From positions 1 to 36,902 of the forward strand of contig JAEWTC010000116.1 of the NCBI GenBank assembly GCA_023459675.1: DNA of 36,902 nt, read 5' to 3'. Every line of letters starts with the position of its first letter. The stretch's first letter is position 1. The translations under genes were made by a program, and so were the position numbers. Origin of the DNA: Bacillota bacterium. Its GTDB lineage: Bacteria > Bacillota > Clostridia > Christensenellales > Aristaeellaceae. Shown in pieces: positions 7,768-16,624 of the stretch. The notes beneath the pieces were generated by a model. That model was not told the DNA's origin. It saw nothing but the letters and a program-made list of their open reading frames with translations, and made no database searches.

Positions 7768-9221
7768 AAATCTGCATTATCGCCGAGGGCTGCTATCCCT
7801 ACGTGGTCGGCGGCGTATCCAGCTGGATCGATTCCCTTATCCGCGCCTTTCCCCAGGCGGAGTTCAGCCTGGTTGCCATCGTGGCCGGGCGGAAAACCCG
7901 CGGCAAGTTCGTATACGAGCTGCCCGAAAACCTGACGTCCGTCACGGAAGTCTATTTGCAGGACACGGACTGGAACCTGCGCAAAAAGCTGGGCAGCCTC
8001 CCGCGGCTGAGGCTTAAGGAGCGCGAATGGGAAGCCCTGCGCACGCTGGTGATGGACGAGAAGATTGACTGGGACGGCGTCTTCCGCCTGTTCCGCAGCG
8101 GGGACATATCCATCGACCGTCTGCTGATGAGCTTTGAGTTTTACGAGATCATCAAGGCATACTACCTGAAAAAATACCCGACCCTCGCCTTCACGGATTT
8201 TCTGTGGACGATGCGCTCGGTCTATATGTCGCTGTTCATCGCGCTGCAGTGCAGGCCGCCGGAAGCGGACGTGTACCACTGCATCGCCACGGGCTACTCC
8301 GGCGTGATCGGGAGCCTTGCCAAGGCGGCCGCGCCGGACAAGGCGCTGCTGTTGTCCGAGCACGGCATTTACACGCGCGAACGCGAGGAAGAGATCATCA
8401 AGGCCAAGTGGGTGCAGGGCATCTATAAGGATATCTGGATTGAACAGTTCCGCAAAATGTCCCGCTGCGCGTACGAAGCCGCCGACCAGGTGACGGCGCT
8501 GTACATGCAGGCGCGGGAGATGCAGGTGGAGCTTGGATGCCGGAAGGAAAAAATCACGGTCACCCCGAATGGTGTGGATGTGAAGGCGTTCGAAGGCATC
8601 GCGCAAAAGGAAGACAACGACCCCTATATCAACGTAGGCGCGTTCGTGCGCGTAACGCCGATCAAGGACATCAAAACCATGATCAGCGCGTTTTACTACG
8701 CGCAGCGGCAAAACCCGAGGCTGAAGCTGTGGATTATGGGCCCCGACGACGAGGACGAAGCCTACGCCGCGGAATGCCGCCAGCTTGCCGCCTCGCTGCA
8801 GGCCGAAAACATCGTGTTCACAGGCCGCATCCAGACGACCGATTACATCGGGAAAATGGATATGACCCTCCTGACGAGCATCAGCGAAGGGCAACCCCTG
8901 ACGATTTTGGAAAGCTTCGCCGCCAAAAAGCCCGTGATCGCCACCAACGTAGGCAACTGCAAGGGTTTGATCTACGGCGAGGCGGACGATTTCGGCGCGG
9001 CGGGCATCGTTTCGCCGGTGCTCAACGTTACGCAGATCAGCCAGGCGATCCTCACCCTCGCCGGCAACGATTCCCTACGCGAAACCATGGGTGAGATCGG
9101 ATACCGGCGGCTGCTCAGCCGCTACACCCTGCAGGACATGGTACGCTCCTACGACCGGATCTATTCCACCCTCGCCGGCGATCCCTCGCAAAGCCGCCCG
9201 GAGAGCCCGAAAGGCAGGTAG
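7764..9221 (+). CDS. pelF: PelF-like GT4 glycosyltransferase (DUF3492)
   Basis: The 485-residue protein begins MKICIIAEGCYPYVVGGVSSW, the typical PelF/DUF3492 N-terminus. A GT-B fold follows, with ITVTPNGVDVKAF at the domain junction and the retaining GT4 EX7E motif in SEGQPLTILE (Glu375 and Glu383). PelF is the cytoplasmic polymerising glycosyltransferase of the Pel system and uses UDP-activated hexosamine in characterised members. There is no membrane segment. An AGGAGG Shine-Dalgarno lies 10 nt before the ATG at 7764, inside the end of the DUF2194 gene. This is the most secure member of the Pel core. Confidence 0.93.
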   Translation: MKICIIAEGCYPYVVGGVSSWIDSLIRAFPQAEFSLVAIVAGRKTRGKFVYELPENLTSVTEVYLQDTDWNLRKKLGSLPRLRLKEREWEALRTLVMDEKIDWDGVFRLFRSGDISIDRLLMSFEFYEIIKAYYLKKYPTLAFTDFLWTMRSVYMSLFIALQCRPPEADVYHCIATGYSGVIGSLAKAAAPDKALLLSEHGIYTREREEEIIKAKWVQGIYKDIWIEQFRKMSRCAYEAADQVTALYMQAREMQVELGCRKEKITVTPNGVDVKAFEGIAQKEDNDPYINVGAFVRVTPIKDIKTMISAFYYAQRQNPRLKLWIMGPDDEDEAYAAECRQLAASLQAENIVFTGRIQTTDYIGKMDMTLLTSISEGQPLTILESFAAKKPVIATNVGNCKGLIYGEADDFGAAGIVSPVLNVTQISQAILTLAGNDSLRETMGEIGYRRLLSRYTLQDMVRSYDRIYSTLAGDPSQSRPESPKGR

Positions 9222-9230
9222 GAACAGCGC

Positions 9231-10688
9231 ATGGCAGGCATCGGACTGCAACTCAACCGAATCTTCAAAAAGCGGACGATCACCTCGTCGATCTACGGGA
9301 TCGCGTATAGCGTCAACTACGCGATCGGCCCGATGCTCACGGTGATCGGCTGCCTGCTGCTGATGTATACGGTGCTCGGCTTCCAGGAGGTGCGCTATAC
9401 CGAAAGGGAGCTTTTCTCCAGCACCATCCTCTACATTTTCATCTTCTCGCTGCTGACCACCAGCCCGTTCAACTCCACCCTATCCAAGTACATGACGGAC
9501 GAAATCTATCTCGACCAGTTCGACGACGTGCGCGCCTGCGCGATCGTCGGCATAACGCTGAACCTGACCTTATCCTCGCTGGTCGCCGTCCCGTTTTACC
9601 TGCGGGTGCTGCTCGTGGGGCAGGTGCCCGCCTACTATGTGTTTACAAGTTTCGTCGCCTTCCTGTCGCTGACGTTGATTTTCTCGGTGATGATCTACAA
9701 CTCCATCCTGAAAAACTATAAAAAGATCGCCTGGTATTTCACCGCGGGGATGACGGTTACGTTTCTGTTGTCGCTGCTGTTTCGCTTCGCGCTTCATTTC
9801 AGCATTACCTACAGCATGCTTTTGGCGCTTGCGATCGGCTTTCTGATGATCGCGGTGCTGGAGTTTTCCAACGTCCTGCGCTATTTCCGCAAAAACAGCT
9901 ACAACTATGCCGGGCCGCTCAAATACTTCGTCAAGTACTGGCATTTCACGGCGGCGAACTTCCTGTACATCTTCGGCCTGTTCGCCCACAACTTCGTATT
10001 CTGGACCGTTCCGTGGCACCTGGTGGTGGCTAAAAGCTACGTCAGCAACCAGGCGTACGATATGGCCTCGTTCATCGCGATGTTCGTCAACATTTCGGGC
10101 AGCATTTTCTTCCTGACCAACGTGGAAATGCACTTTCACGAGCGTTATGCCGATTACCTGAACGGCGTCATCAACGCCCGGCTGGACCGGATTGAGGAAG
10201 CCAAAAACCGGATGTTCCGCACGCTTTCCTCGCAGCTGGTGTCCCTGGTGCAGATGCAGTTCATCGTGTCCGTGATCCTGTTCCTGCTGACGTACGCCTT
10301 CCTGCCGGTGCTGGGCTTTTCCGGGCTGACCATGCAGATTTTCCCGCTGCTGGCGGTAGGGTACTTCATGTCCTACATCATGTACGCGTGCATCCTATTC
10401 TTATACAGCTTCAACGACACACGGGGGTCGCTGATCGCAAGCCTGCTGTTTGCGGCCATCTCGCTGGGCGCGTCGGCGCTGACCACGCGGCTGTCCCCGG
10501 AGTGGTACGGCGGCGGGTTTGCGCTGGCGGCGCTGACCGCGTTTATCTACCTGTTCTTCCGGCTGCGCTGGCTGGAAACGAATATCGACGCCTACATTTT
10601 CTGCACGGGCACCATCATGGAGCCCGCCAAAACCCGCAAACCGCCGGACGTCGTTTACCGGCGCGGCGGGGAGAACAAGCGCAGCTGA
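9231..10688 (+). CDS. pelG: PelG-like polytopic membrane transporter
   Basis: A 485-residue protein with about 12 predicted membrane segments, starting 9 nt after pelF. The N-terminus (FKKRTITSSIYGIAYSVNYA, about residues 12-30) and conserved length match PelG, a MOP-superfamily-like protein that works with PelF to move the growing Pel chain across the cytoplasmic membrane. Helices are evident, for example in the region of LLLMYTVLGF and near IFGLFAHNFVFWTVPWHLVV. The short C-terminal tail (KPPDVVYRRGGENKRS) is basic and cytoplasmic. An AGGAA ribosome-binding site precedes the ATG. Length and topology look complete. Confidence 0.9.
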   Translation: MAGIGLQLNRIFKKRTITSSIYGIAYSVNYAIGPMLTVIGCLLLMYTVLGFQEVRYTERELFSSTILYIFIFSLLTTSPFNSTLSKYMTDEIYLDQFDDVRACAIVGITLNLTLSSLVAVPFYLRVLLVGQVPAYYVFTSFVAFLSLTLIFSVMIYNSILKNYKKIAWYFTAGMTVTFLLSLLFRFALHFSITYSMLLALAIGFLMIAVLEFSNVLRYFRKNSYNYAGPLKYFVKYWHFTAANFLYIFGLFAHNFVFWTVPWHLVVAKSYVSNQAYDMASFIAMFVNISGSIFFLTNVEMHFHERYADYLNGVINARLDRIEEAKNRMFRTLSSQLVSLVQMQFIVSVILFLLTYAFLPVLGFSGLTMQIFPLLAVGYFMSYIMYACILFLYSFNDTRGSLIASLLFAAISLGASALTTRLSPEWYGGGFALAALTAFIYLFFRLRWLETNIDAYIFCTGTIMEPAKTRKPPDVVYRRGGENKRS

Positions 10689-10732
10689 CCGGCGCAGCCG
10701 ACAGGCACAGCAAGGCAAAGGAGTGGCCGTTT

Positions 10733-11140
10733 ATGTCTATCTTGCTCAGGGGAATGATCTTCGCATCCGGGCTGCTGTTGATTTTGGCAACCCTCCGCAG
10801 CCTGATCCGCCGCGGATTCTCGGAATGGCAGAGCCTGTTCTGGATTTTCTCCGGGGCGGTGCTCATGCTCATCAGCCTGTTCCCGTCGATCGCGTATCTG
10901 CTGGCGGACGTATTCGGCGTGGACTATGTGCCGTCCATCTTCTTCGCCATCGCCATCATTCTGGCCATGTACGGCATATTCTACTGCTTCAAGGCCATCA
11001 CCACGCTGCAAAACCGCATGCAGGAGCTGGCGATGCAGGTTGCCATCCTGAACCAGGAAAACGACGCCCTGCGCGGCGGCCAGCCGGCGATCGACGCAAC
11101 CTGCGCGTCCCAGCCGGGACGCGATACGGCGCAGCAGTAG
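10733..11140 (+). CDS. DUF2304 small membrane protein
   Basis: A protein of 135 residues with three hydrophobic segments (about 4-20, 32-53 and 62-84) followed by a hydrophilic tail that starts as a coiled coil (LQNRMQELAMQVAILNQEND). The pattern LIRRGFSEWQSLFWI is typical of DUF2304. These proteins commonly sit beside polyprenyl-phosphate GT2 enzymes and are thought to assist them at the membrane. Here too, the next gene is such a GT2. The frame is open upstream inside pelG; I chose the ATG at 10733 because AAGGAG lies 10 nt before it and the protein becomes family-like from there. Confidence 0.8.
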   Translation: MSILLRGMIFASGLLLILATLRSLIRRGFSEWQSLFWIFSGAVLMLISLFPSIAYLLADVFGVDYVPSIFFAIAIILAMYGIFYCFKAITTLQNRMQELAMQVAILNQENDALRGGQPAIDATCASQPGRDTAQQ

Positions 11141-11215
11141 TTTGCGGCGGACAGGGAGCATCCGGCGGTTCAACCGGACAAACGGCATAGCGCGCATGGC
11201 GAAAGAGGGATGCAC

Positions 11216-12034
11216 ATGAACGAGGTTCTGATCCTGATCCCGGCATATAACGAGGAAGAATCAATCGGCACGCTGCTTAATAAGCTGCAGGCAGCGCGGA
11301 CGATGGACTACGCAGACGTTCTGGTGATTAACGACGCATCCGCGGATCAAACCAGCCGGATTGCCAGACGGTATCCCATAACGGTGATCGACAATATTTT
11401 CAACCTTGGGTACGGCTCGGCGCTGCAGCTGGGTTACAAGTACGCAGCGAAGAAAGGGTACCGCTACGTTATTCAGATCGACGCGGACGGCCAGCACGAC
11501 GTCAGCAACATACAGGACCTTTACGACCGTCTGCGCACCCGGGATGCAAACGGGTTTCTGCCGGATATCGTAATCGGCTCCCGCTTTTTGGAAAGCAGCC
11601 GCTCCTTCCCCATTTCGCGGGTGAAGAAGCTGGCAATCCAGATGTTCCGCTGGATCGTGCTTCGCATTTCCGGCGCGCCGATTCTCGACCCGACCTCCGG
11701 TCTGCAGGGCCTCAACTGCCGGGCGTACCACTACTATTCCCAGTTTCAGAACTTCAATTTCGTCTACCCGGACGCCAACATGATCATCCAGATGATGATG
11801 CTGGGGTTCCGCGTGGTGGAAATCCCATCGGTCATGCACGAGCGGGAAGCGGGCGTCAGCATGCACGCGGGGCTGATCCGGCCGCTGATCTACATGATGG
11901 TGATGCCTTTGAGCATGTTTTCCATCTACTTCCGGGTGAAGAAGGGTATTCAAAAGCAGGCTACGCAATTTGCGGGCGGGGCGGCGGATGCGGAGGATGG
12001 TTCAACCGATGCAAAACCAACCGGAGCCGCGTAA
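11216..12034 (+). CDS. GT2 glycosyltransferase, polyprenyl-phosphate sugar synthase type
   Basis: A GT-A fold transferase of 272 residues. The start VLILIPAYNEEESIGTLL and the DxD-containing QIDADGQHD (Asp89 and Asp91) are typical of DPM1-like GT2 enzymes, which charge a lipid phosphate carrier with a sugar from a nucleotide sugar. IVIGSRFLESS and DPTSGLQGLN are further family motifs. No strong membrane helix is present except a weak one near MVMPLSMFSIYF, so the DUF2304 neighbour may provide membrane contact. GAGGG lies 6 nt before the ATG at 11216; an ATG at 11210 sits too close to the Shine-Dalgarno. The last 26 nt overlap the next gene. Confidence 0.88.
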   Translation: MNEVLILIPAYNEEESIGTLLNKLQAARTMDYADVLVINDASADQTSRIARRYPITVIDNIFNLGYGSALQLGYKYAAKKGYRYVIQIDADGQHDVSNIQDLYDRLRTRDANGFLPDIVIGSRFLESSRSFPISRVKKLAIQMFRWIVLRISGAPILDPTSGLQGLNCRAYHYYSQFQNFNFVYPDANMIIQMMMLGFRVVEIPSVMHEREAGVSMHAGLIRPLIYMMVMPLSMFSIYFRVKKGIQKQATQFAGGAADAEDGSTDAKPTGAA

Positions 12035-13349
12035 AGCGCGCTGGAAGGCGGCACGCCTTGCCGAGGTGTGCGCCGTGCCGCCCAACCCGTGGCGGGGGCT
12101 GTACGCCATCTATCCGTTTACGATCGACGGCGAAGCGGCGCAGCTGCCCCCCTTACGGCAGGAGCATTCCCTAAGCCTGGTGGAGATTAACCTCGTCCGC
12201 TACCGGGACGGGGCGATCCATGAGGCGGGGCTTCAGCAGATCCGCCGGATACTTTCCTGGTTTGAGGACCAGCGGCAGGAGATGATCCTGCGGTTTTTGT
12301 ATGATCTGGAGGGAAACGGCCTGAAAAACGAGCCGCAGAACCTTGAGATCATTCAGGGGCATATGCGGCAGCTGGCGCCCGTCATCCGCCGGTTCGCCCC
12401 CCGAATCTTTACGCTGCAGGGCCTGTGGATCGGCAGCTGGGGTGAAATGCACGCAAGCCTGCACACGGGCGCAAGAAGCATGACGGCCCTTGCCGGCGCG
12501 CTGGACGAGGCGGCGGACCGTTCGCTGTTCCTTGCCGTGCGCTGCCCCAACCAGTGGCGGGAAATACTGCAGACCGCCGATCCGCCGCCCCCGTCCGCAA
12601 ACCCGTTCGGCGGCAGGCTGGCCGCGCGCCTGGGCCTGTACAACGACGCGATCCTCGCGTCCGATACGGATTTGGGCACCTACGGCCAGGCAAGCGCAGC
12701 GTATACGCCGCAGCATGGCGTGAAGCTGAACCGCGAGGAAGAGCTGCAGTTCCAGTACAAACTGTGCGCTGGCGTGCCCAACGGCGGCGAGCTGATCTAC
12801 GGCGACGGCAGCTTTACCCTCCCGGACATCTACCGCGCGTTCCGCCTGATGCGGCTGTCGTACCTGAACGCGGACTTCGATATGCAGGCCGTCGTCAATC
12901 TGCGCACCAAGGAAAACATTGCGCGCAGCCGCGCGTGGCGCGGCGCCGACGCGTATACGTACCTCACCGCGCACCTTGGCTACCGCTACTGCGTACGCAA
13001 GGTTGCCGCGCGCCCGCGCCACGGCGGCGTAACCGTGAACGTGCAGCTGAAAAACACCGGGTTCGCCCGCTGCTATTTCCCGCTGGAGGCGGCGCTGTAT
13101 CTTCGTAAGCCCAACGGGGAAACGGCGCTTGCCGTGCGCATCCCCGCGGACACGCAGCGTATCCAGCCGGGAGAAACCCACTGCCTGGCGGCGGAGCTCG
13201 ATACCCGAAACGTGCCGCAGGGAAGCTATCAGCTGGACCTGGAGCTGCGCGACCCACGCAGCGGCAAGCCCGTGTATCTGGCGACCGCCGCTCGGGGTTG
13301 TCAGGTCGGGCAGGCGCTGCCGCTGGGAACGCTGCGCGTACGCCGCTGA
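12009..13349 (+). CDS. DUF4874/DUF4832 protein without signal peptide
   Basis: About 446 residues. The N-terminal half shows NPWRGLYAIYPF and IRRILSWFEDQRQEMILRF, a pattern of DUF4874. The middle contains RLGLYNDAILASDTDLGTY and GVPNGGELIYGD, typical of DUF4832. The last 110 residues form a beta-rich domain. Related proteins look like TIM-barrel glycosidase relatives and are usually secreted; this one starts with a hydrophilic basic segment and shows no signal peptide. The molecular function is unknown. It sits in the middle of the EPS operon, overlapping the GT2 gene by 26 nt. The ATG at 12009 has GGAGG 12 nt upstream; an ATG at 11997 is an alternative but has no spacing to that Shine-Dalgarno. 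Confidence 0.7.
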   Translation: MQNQPEPRKARWKAARLAEVCAVPPNPWRGLYAIYPFTIDGEAAQLPPLRQEHSLSLVEINLVRYRDGAIHEAGLQQIRRILSWFEDQRQEMILRFLYDLEGNGLKNEPQNLEIIQGHMRQLAPVIRRFAPRIFTLQGLWIGSWGEMHASLHTGARSMTALAGALDEAADRSLFLAVRCPNQWREILQTADPPPPSANPFGGRLAARLGLYNDAILASDTDLGTYGQASAAYTPQHGVKLNREEELQFQYKLCAGVPNGGELIYGDGSFTLPDIYRAFRLMRLSYLNADFDMQAVVNLRTKENIARSRAWRGADAYTYLTAHLGYRYCVRKVAARPRHGGVTVNVQLKNTGFARCYFPLEAALYLRKPNGETALAVRIPADTQRIQPGETHCLAAELDTRNVPQGSYQLDLELRDPRSGKPVYLATAARGCQVGQALPLGTLRVRR

Positions 13350-13396
13350 GCGGGAATGAAACCCCCGCGCCCATCAATGCCGGAAGGAGACGCCGT

Positions 13397-15316
13397 ATGC
13401 CAGATTTGAGCTTACACATCGTGCTGATCGCCAGGGAAAGTACGTCGCTGCGCCTGCAGCATACCCTGGACAGCGCCCTTTCGCAGACCTACGAGCCCAA
13501 AACCGTATGGGTGGTCAACGCCAATCCGACCGACACGCAGTTTTCACTGGGGCTTCTGGAAAACCTGCGGCATTACCCCATGGTGCGGCTGTTGCCCATC
13601 GCCGGGCAGGGCACGGAATTTGCGATCCGCAACAGGGTGCTGCAGCAGATCGAGGGCGATTTCATCGCCTTCATGAGCGACATGGATTTCTGGGAACCGG
13701 ACAGGGCGGCGGCGCAGATTGCGCAGCTGGAGGAAAACCAGAACGCGGGCGCGGCCTTCGCAAACGCCCTGGAGCTGCGGGAAACGCCCAACGGCATCGT
13801 GGGCAGCGCGTTGTTTGAGCATGCCCAGCCCGATCCGGCAGAGTGGCTTTTGCAAAAGACGGTCGCCTACGGCGCGCAGGTTACCTACCGTACGGCCGTT
13901 TTGCGGGCGATGCAGGGCTTCGACGAACAGCTGCGGCTCTACGGCGATCTGGACGTGCTGGTGCGCATCGCCGGGAAACAGGACGTGGCAATTTCCCAAC
14001 AGCTGACCGTGAAGGTGCACGTGCCGCCCTTGCAGGACCTGCGCGCGCAGCGTTTTGCCGATAACCGGTACCTGCTTTCCAAGCATATGGAGTTTTTCCT
14101 GCTGCACAAAAGCGCGGCGTTTGATTTCTGCCTGAGCCTGGCGCGGCAGGCGCTGGAGAACCGTAATACGCTGCTGGTGCTGGTGTATCTGATGCGGGCG
14201 GTTGTCAAGCAGCCCCTGCGCGCCGCGCTGCTGCTGGTAAAGCAGGCGGGGCGGAGGCTTTGGGCGCTGCTGCGAAAAACCACGCGCGGGCTTTTGATCC
14301 GCGCCTCCGTGCTGCGGTTGAAAAACCGCCTGTTCCGCGGGAAGGAGCCGCGCAGCCCGCGCCCGCTGGGAGAAGAGGCGCGCGGCAAGGAAACGGCGCT
14401 GACCCAGCTTCGGGAGTACGAGTTCGTACGGTTCGGCCCCATGAAGTTCATGCGGCACAAGACGCTTGCCCACGTGAAGATCCCGGATTATATCACCGTC
14501 ATCCCGCGGGGTATGTTTTACGGCTGCAAACGGCTGCACACCGTGGAAATTCCCCAGACCGTCACCCGCATTGAGGCAAGCGCCTTCCAAAACTGCGAAC
14601 GGCTGAAGTCCGTGCGTTTCGCGCGCGGAAGCGTTCTGGAAAGCATCGGCGCGTATGCGTTCGCCGGCTGCGTAAGCCTTACGGAACTGCAGCTTTCGGG
14701 AAGCCTGACAAGCCTCGGCCAGGGCGCGTTCGCGGGCTGCGGCAGCCTGCGCGGCCTCTCCTTCGCCTCGATGCGCGACCGGGAGGAAACCCTGGACGCG
14801 GGCTTTCCCAGCAGCCTGCGCACCCTTGCGCCCTATACGTTCGCGGGCTGCGTGAGCATGGGCCGGGTGGCGTTCCAGCCGGGCAGCATGCTGGAGACGA
14901 TCGAGCCGTTTGCGCTGCTGCGCTGTGCGGGACTGGAGCTGCTGCGGATCACCGGCACCGTACATACGATCGGCGCGTACGCGCTGCACGGCTGCGTGCA
15001 GCTGGGCATCCTGGATATTCCCGCCATCGATTCCATCCAAAGCATCGGCAAACACGCGTTCGAGCACTGCCGCAGCCTGGACAACCTCTACATCCCCCAC
15101 GCGCTCAAGCGCATCCGCGCCTGCACGTTTCGCGGGTGCCTGTCGCTCAAGCGGGTGAAAATACCGTTGGGCGTAAAGCGCATCGGGCGGCGCGCCTTTG
15201 CCGGGTGCAGGCTTTTGGATACCGTAACCCTGATGGACGAAACCACCGCTTACCACCGTTCCAGCTTCCCCAAAAAGACGCAGGTCTTGCCCTACAAGCC
15301 CGCGGCGCAGGCCTGA
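13397..15316 (+). CDS. GT2 glycosyltransferase fused to BspA-type leucine-rich repeats
   Basis: A 639-residue two-part protein. Residues about 1-240 form a GT2 domain: LHIVLIARESTSLRLQHTLD at the start, GDFIAFMSDMDFWEPD containing the DMD metal motif (Asp95 and Asp97), and GFDEQLRLYGDLDVLVRIAG near the acceptor site. A helical, basic linker (about 250-350) follows. Residues about 355-625 consist of ten BspA-type (LRR_5) repeats, each ending in a motif such as AFAGC, TFAGC or AFEHC. There is no signal peptide or clear membrane span, so the repeats should be cytoplasmic, unlike most BspA-type LRRs, which are surface proteins. GGAAGGAG lies 6-8 nt before the ATG at 13397. The frame is open upstream but not protein-like. 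The repeats may hold a partner enzyme or the membrane complex. Confidence 0.85.
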   Translation: MPDLSLHIVLIARESTSLRLQHTLDSALSQTYEPKTVWVVNANPTDTQFSLGLLENLRHYPMVRLLPIAGQGTEFAIRNRVLQQIEGDFIAFMSDMDFWEPDRAAAQIAQLEENQNAGAAFANALELRETPNGIVGSALFEHAQPDPAEWLLQKTVAYGAQVTYRTAVLRAMQGFDEQLRLYGDLDVLVRIAGKQDVAISQQLTVKVHVPPLQDLRAQRFADNRYLLSKHMEFFLLHKSAAFDFCLSLARQALENRNTLLVLVYLMRAVVKQPLRAALLLVKQAGRRLWALLRKTTRGLLIRASVLRLKNRLFRGKEPRSPRPLGEEARGKETALTQLREYEFVRFGPMKFMRHKTLAHVKIPDYITVIPRGMFYGCKRLHTVEIPQTVTRIEASAFQNCERLKSVRFARGSVLESIGAYAFAGCVSLTELQLSGSLTSLGQGAFAGCGSLRGLSFASMRDREETLDAGFPSSLRTLAPYTFAGCVSMGRVAFQPGSMLETIEPFALLRCAGLELLRITGTVHTIGAYALHGCVQLGILDIPAIDSIQSIGKHAFEHCRSLDNLYIPHALKRIRACTFRGCLSLKRVKIPLGVKRIGRRAFAGCRLLDTVTLMDETTAYHRSSFPKKTQVLPYKPAAQA

Positions 15317-15380
15317 GCCCGCCGCGCGGCAGCCATCCCCGCGCAGGCGCGCTACCCACACGCAAAGCAGAGGAACCGAC

Positions 15381-16580
15381 ATGAAAAAGGTACTGTTCAT
15401 CGTTAACACCATGGGCCGCGCGGGCGCGGAAACCGCGCTGATCGAACTGCTCAAAAAGATGCTCGCGCTTGCGGACGTGGAACTTTCGCTGTTTTCCCTC
15501 ATCCCGCGCGGCGAGATGTTCGATAAGGTCCCGCCGCAGGTGCGCATCCTCAATCCGCGCGTCAGCAGCGGCTCCGTGTTAAGCGCCCGGGGGCGGCTGG
15601 TGATTGCCGGCAGAATGGCGCGGGCGTTTTTTTACAGGCTCACCGGGTTTCGCATGTTGCCCTATCTGCTGCGCAATGGTAAACTGCAGAAAGCCGCGGG
15701 ACGCATACAGGTCGACAAGCTGCTGTGGAGGCTGCTGGCGGAGGGTACGCCGCCCCTTGCCGAGAGCTTCGATCTGGGCGTTGCCTACATCGAAGGCGCG
15801 TCGGTATATTATCTGGCGGACCGCGTGCAGGCGAAGAAAAAGGCCTCGTTCCTGCATATCGATTATACCGCCGCCGGGTATCACCCGATGATGGACCAGA
15901 ACTGTTACGACCAAATCGACCGCATTTTTACGGTATCCAACGAGGCGGGCAGGCGGTTTGCGGAAATCTATCCGCAGCACGCCGATAAGCTTTCGCTGTT
16001 TCGAAACATCGTAGACCGGCAAACCGTGCTCTCCAAGGCGGAAAACGGCGAAGGCTTTGCCGACGCGTATACCGGAACCAGGCTTTTAACCGTGGGGCGG
16101 CTCGCGCGCCAAAAGGGGTACGACATCGCCGTGCGGGCCATGGCGCGGCTCGTTGCCAAGGGCTACGACGCGCGCTGGTACGTGATCGGCGACGGGCCGG
16201 AGCGCAAGGCGCTGGAGAAGCTGATCGGCAAGCTGGGCATGCGGGAGCGCTTTATCCTTCTGGGTGCGAAAGCCAACCCCTACCCCTACATCCGCGAGGC
16301 CGATCTCTACGTGCAGCCCAGCCGGTTCGAGGGCTGGGGAATTGCAGTGGAGGAAGCGCTGATCCTGCAAAAACCCGTGCTTGCCACCCACTGCACGGGC
16401 GTTACGGAGCAGATCGTATCCGGGAAGAACGGAATCCTGTGCGCGGCGGACGAGCAGGAACTGGCAACGCAGCTGGAACGGCTTGTAAGCCGCCCGGAGG
16501 AACTGCGAAGCCTATCCGCGGGAACGCTCGTACCGCCCGGCGATACGGCCGGGCTGACCCGGCTGTTGGAACTGCTTTGA
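15381..16580 (+). CDS. GT4-family glycosyltransferase
   Basis: A 399-residue GT-B enzyme. The N-terminus VLFIVNTMGRAGAETALIEL is a typical GT4 acceptor-domain start. The C-terminal donor domain has RLLTVGRLARQKGYDIAVRA, WYVIGDGPERKAL and the catalytic EX7E in RFEGWGIAVEEAL (Glu317 and Glu325). It should add one sugar to a lipid-linked glycan at the cytoplasmic face; donor and linkage cannot be read from sequence. AGAGGAA precedes the ATG by about 7 nt. The C-terminus is slightly short for the family, ending soon after the donor domain, but no frameshift is evident. Confidence 0.9.
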   Translation: MKKVLFIVNTMGRAGAETALIELLKKMLALADVELSLFSLIPRGEMFDKVPPQVRILNPRVSSGSVLSARGRLVIAGRMARAFFYRLTGFRMLPYLLRNGKLQKAAGRIQVDKLLWRLLAEGTPPLAESFDLGVAYIEGASVYYLADRVQAKKKASFLHIDYTAAGYHPMMDQNCYDQIDRIFTVSNEAGRRFAEIYPQHADKLSLFRNIVDRQTVLSKAENGEGFADAYTGTRLLTVGRLARQKGYDIAVRAMARLVAKGYDARWYVIGDGPERKALEKLIGKLGMRERFILLGAKANPYPYIREADLYVQPSRFEGWGIAVEEALILQKPVLATHCTGVTEQIVSGKNGILCAADEQELATQLERLVSRPEELRSLSAGTLVPPGDTAGLTRLLELL

Positions 16581-16624
16581 CAAACGGAATCAACAAAACA
16601 CAGCGGAAAGGGGCGTGAGAGCCG

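Noticed and set aside
14470..15260. Recurring GC-rich segments resembling a DNA tandem repeat
   Set aside because: They are the codons of the BspA-type leucine-rich repeats (the AFAGC motifs), not an independent repeat element.
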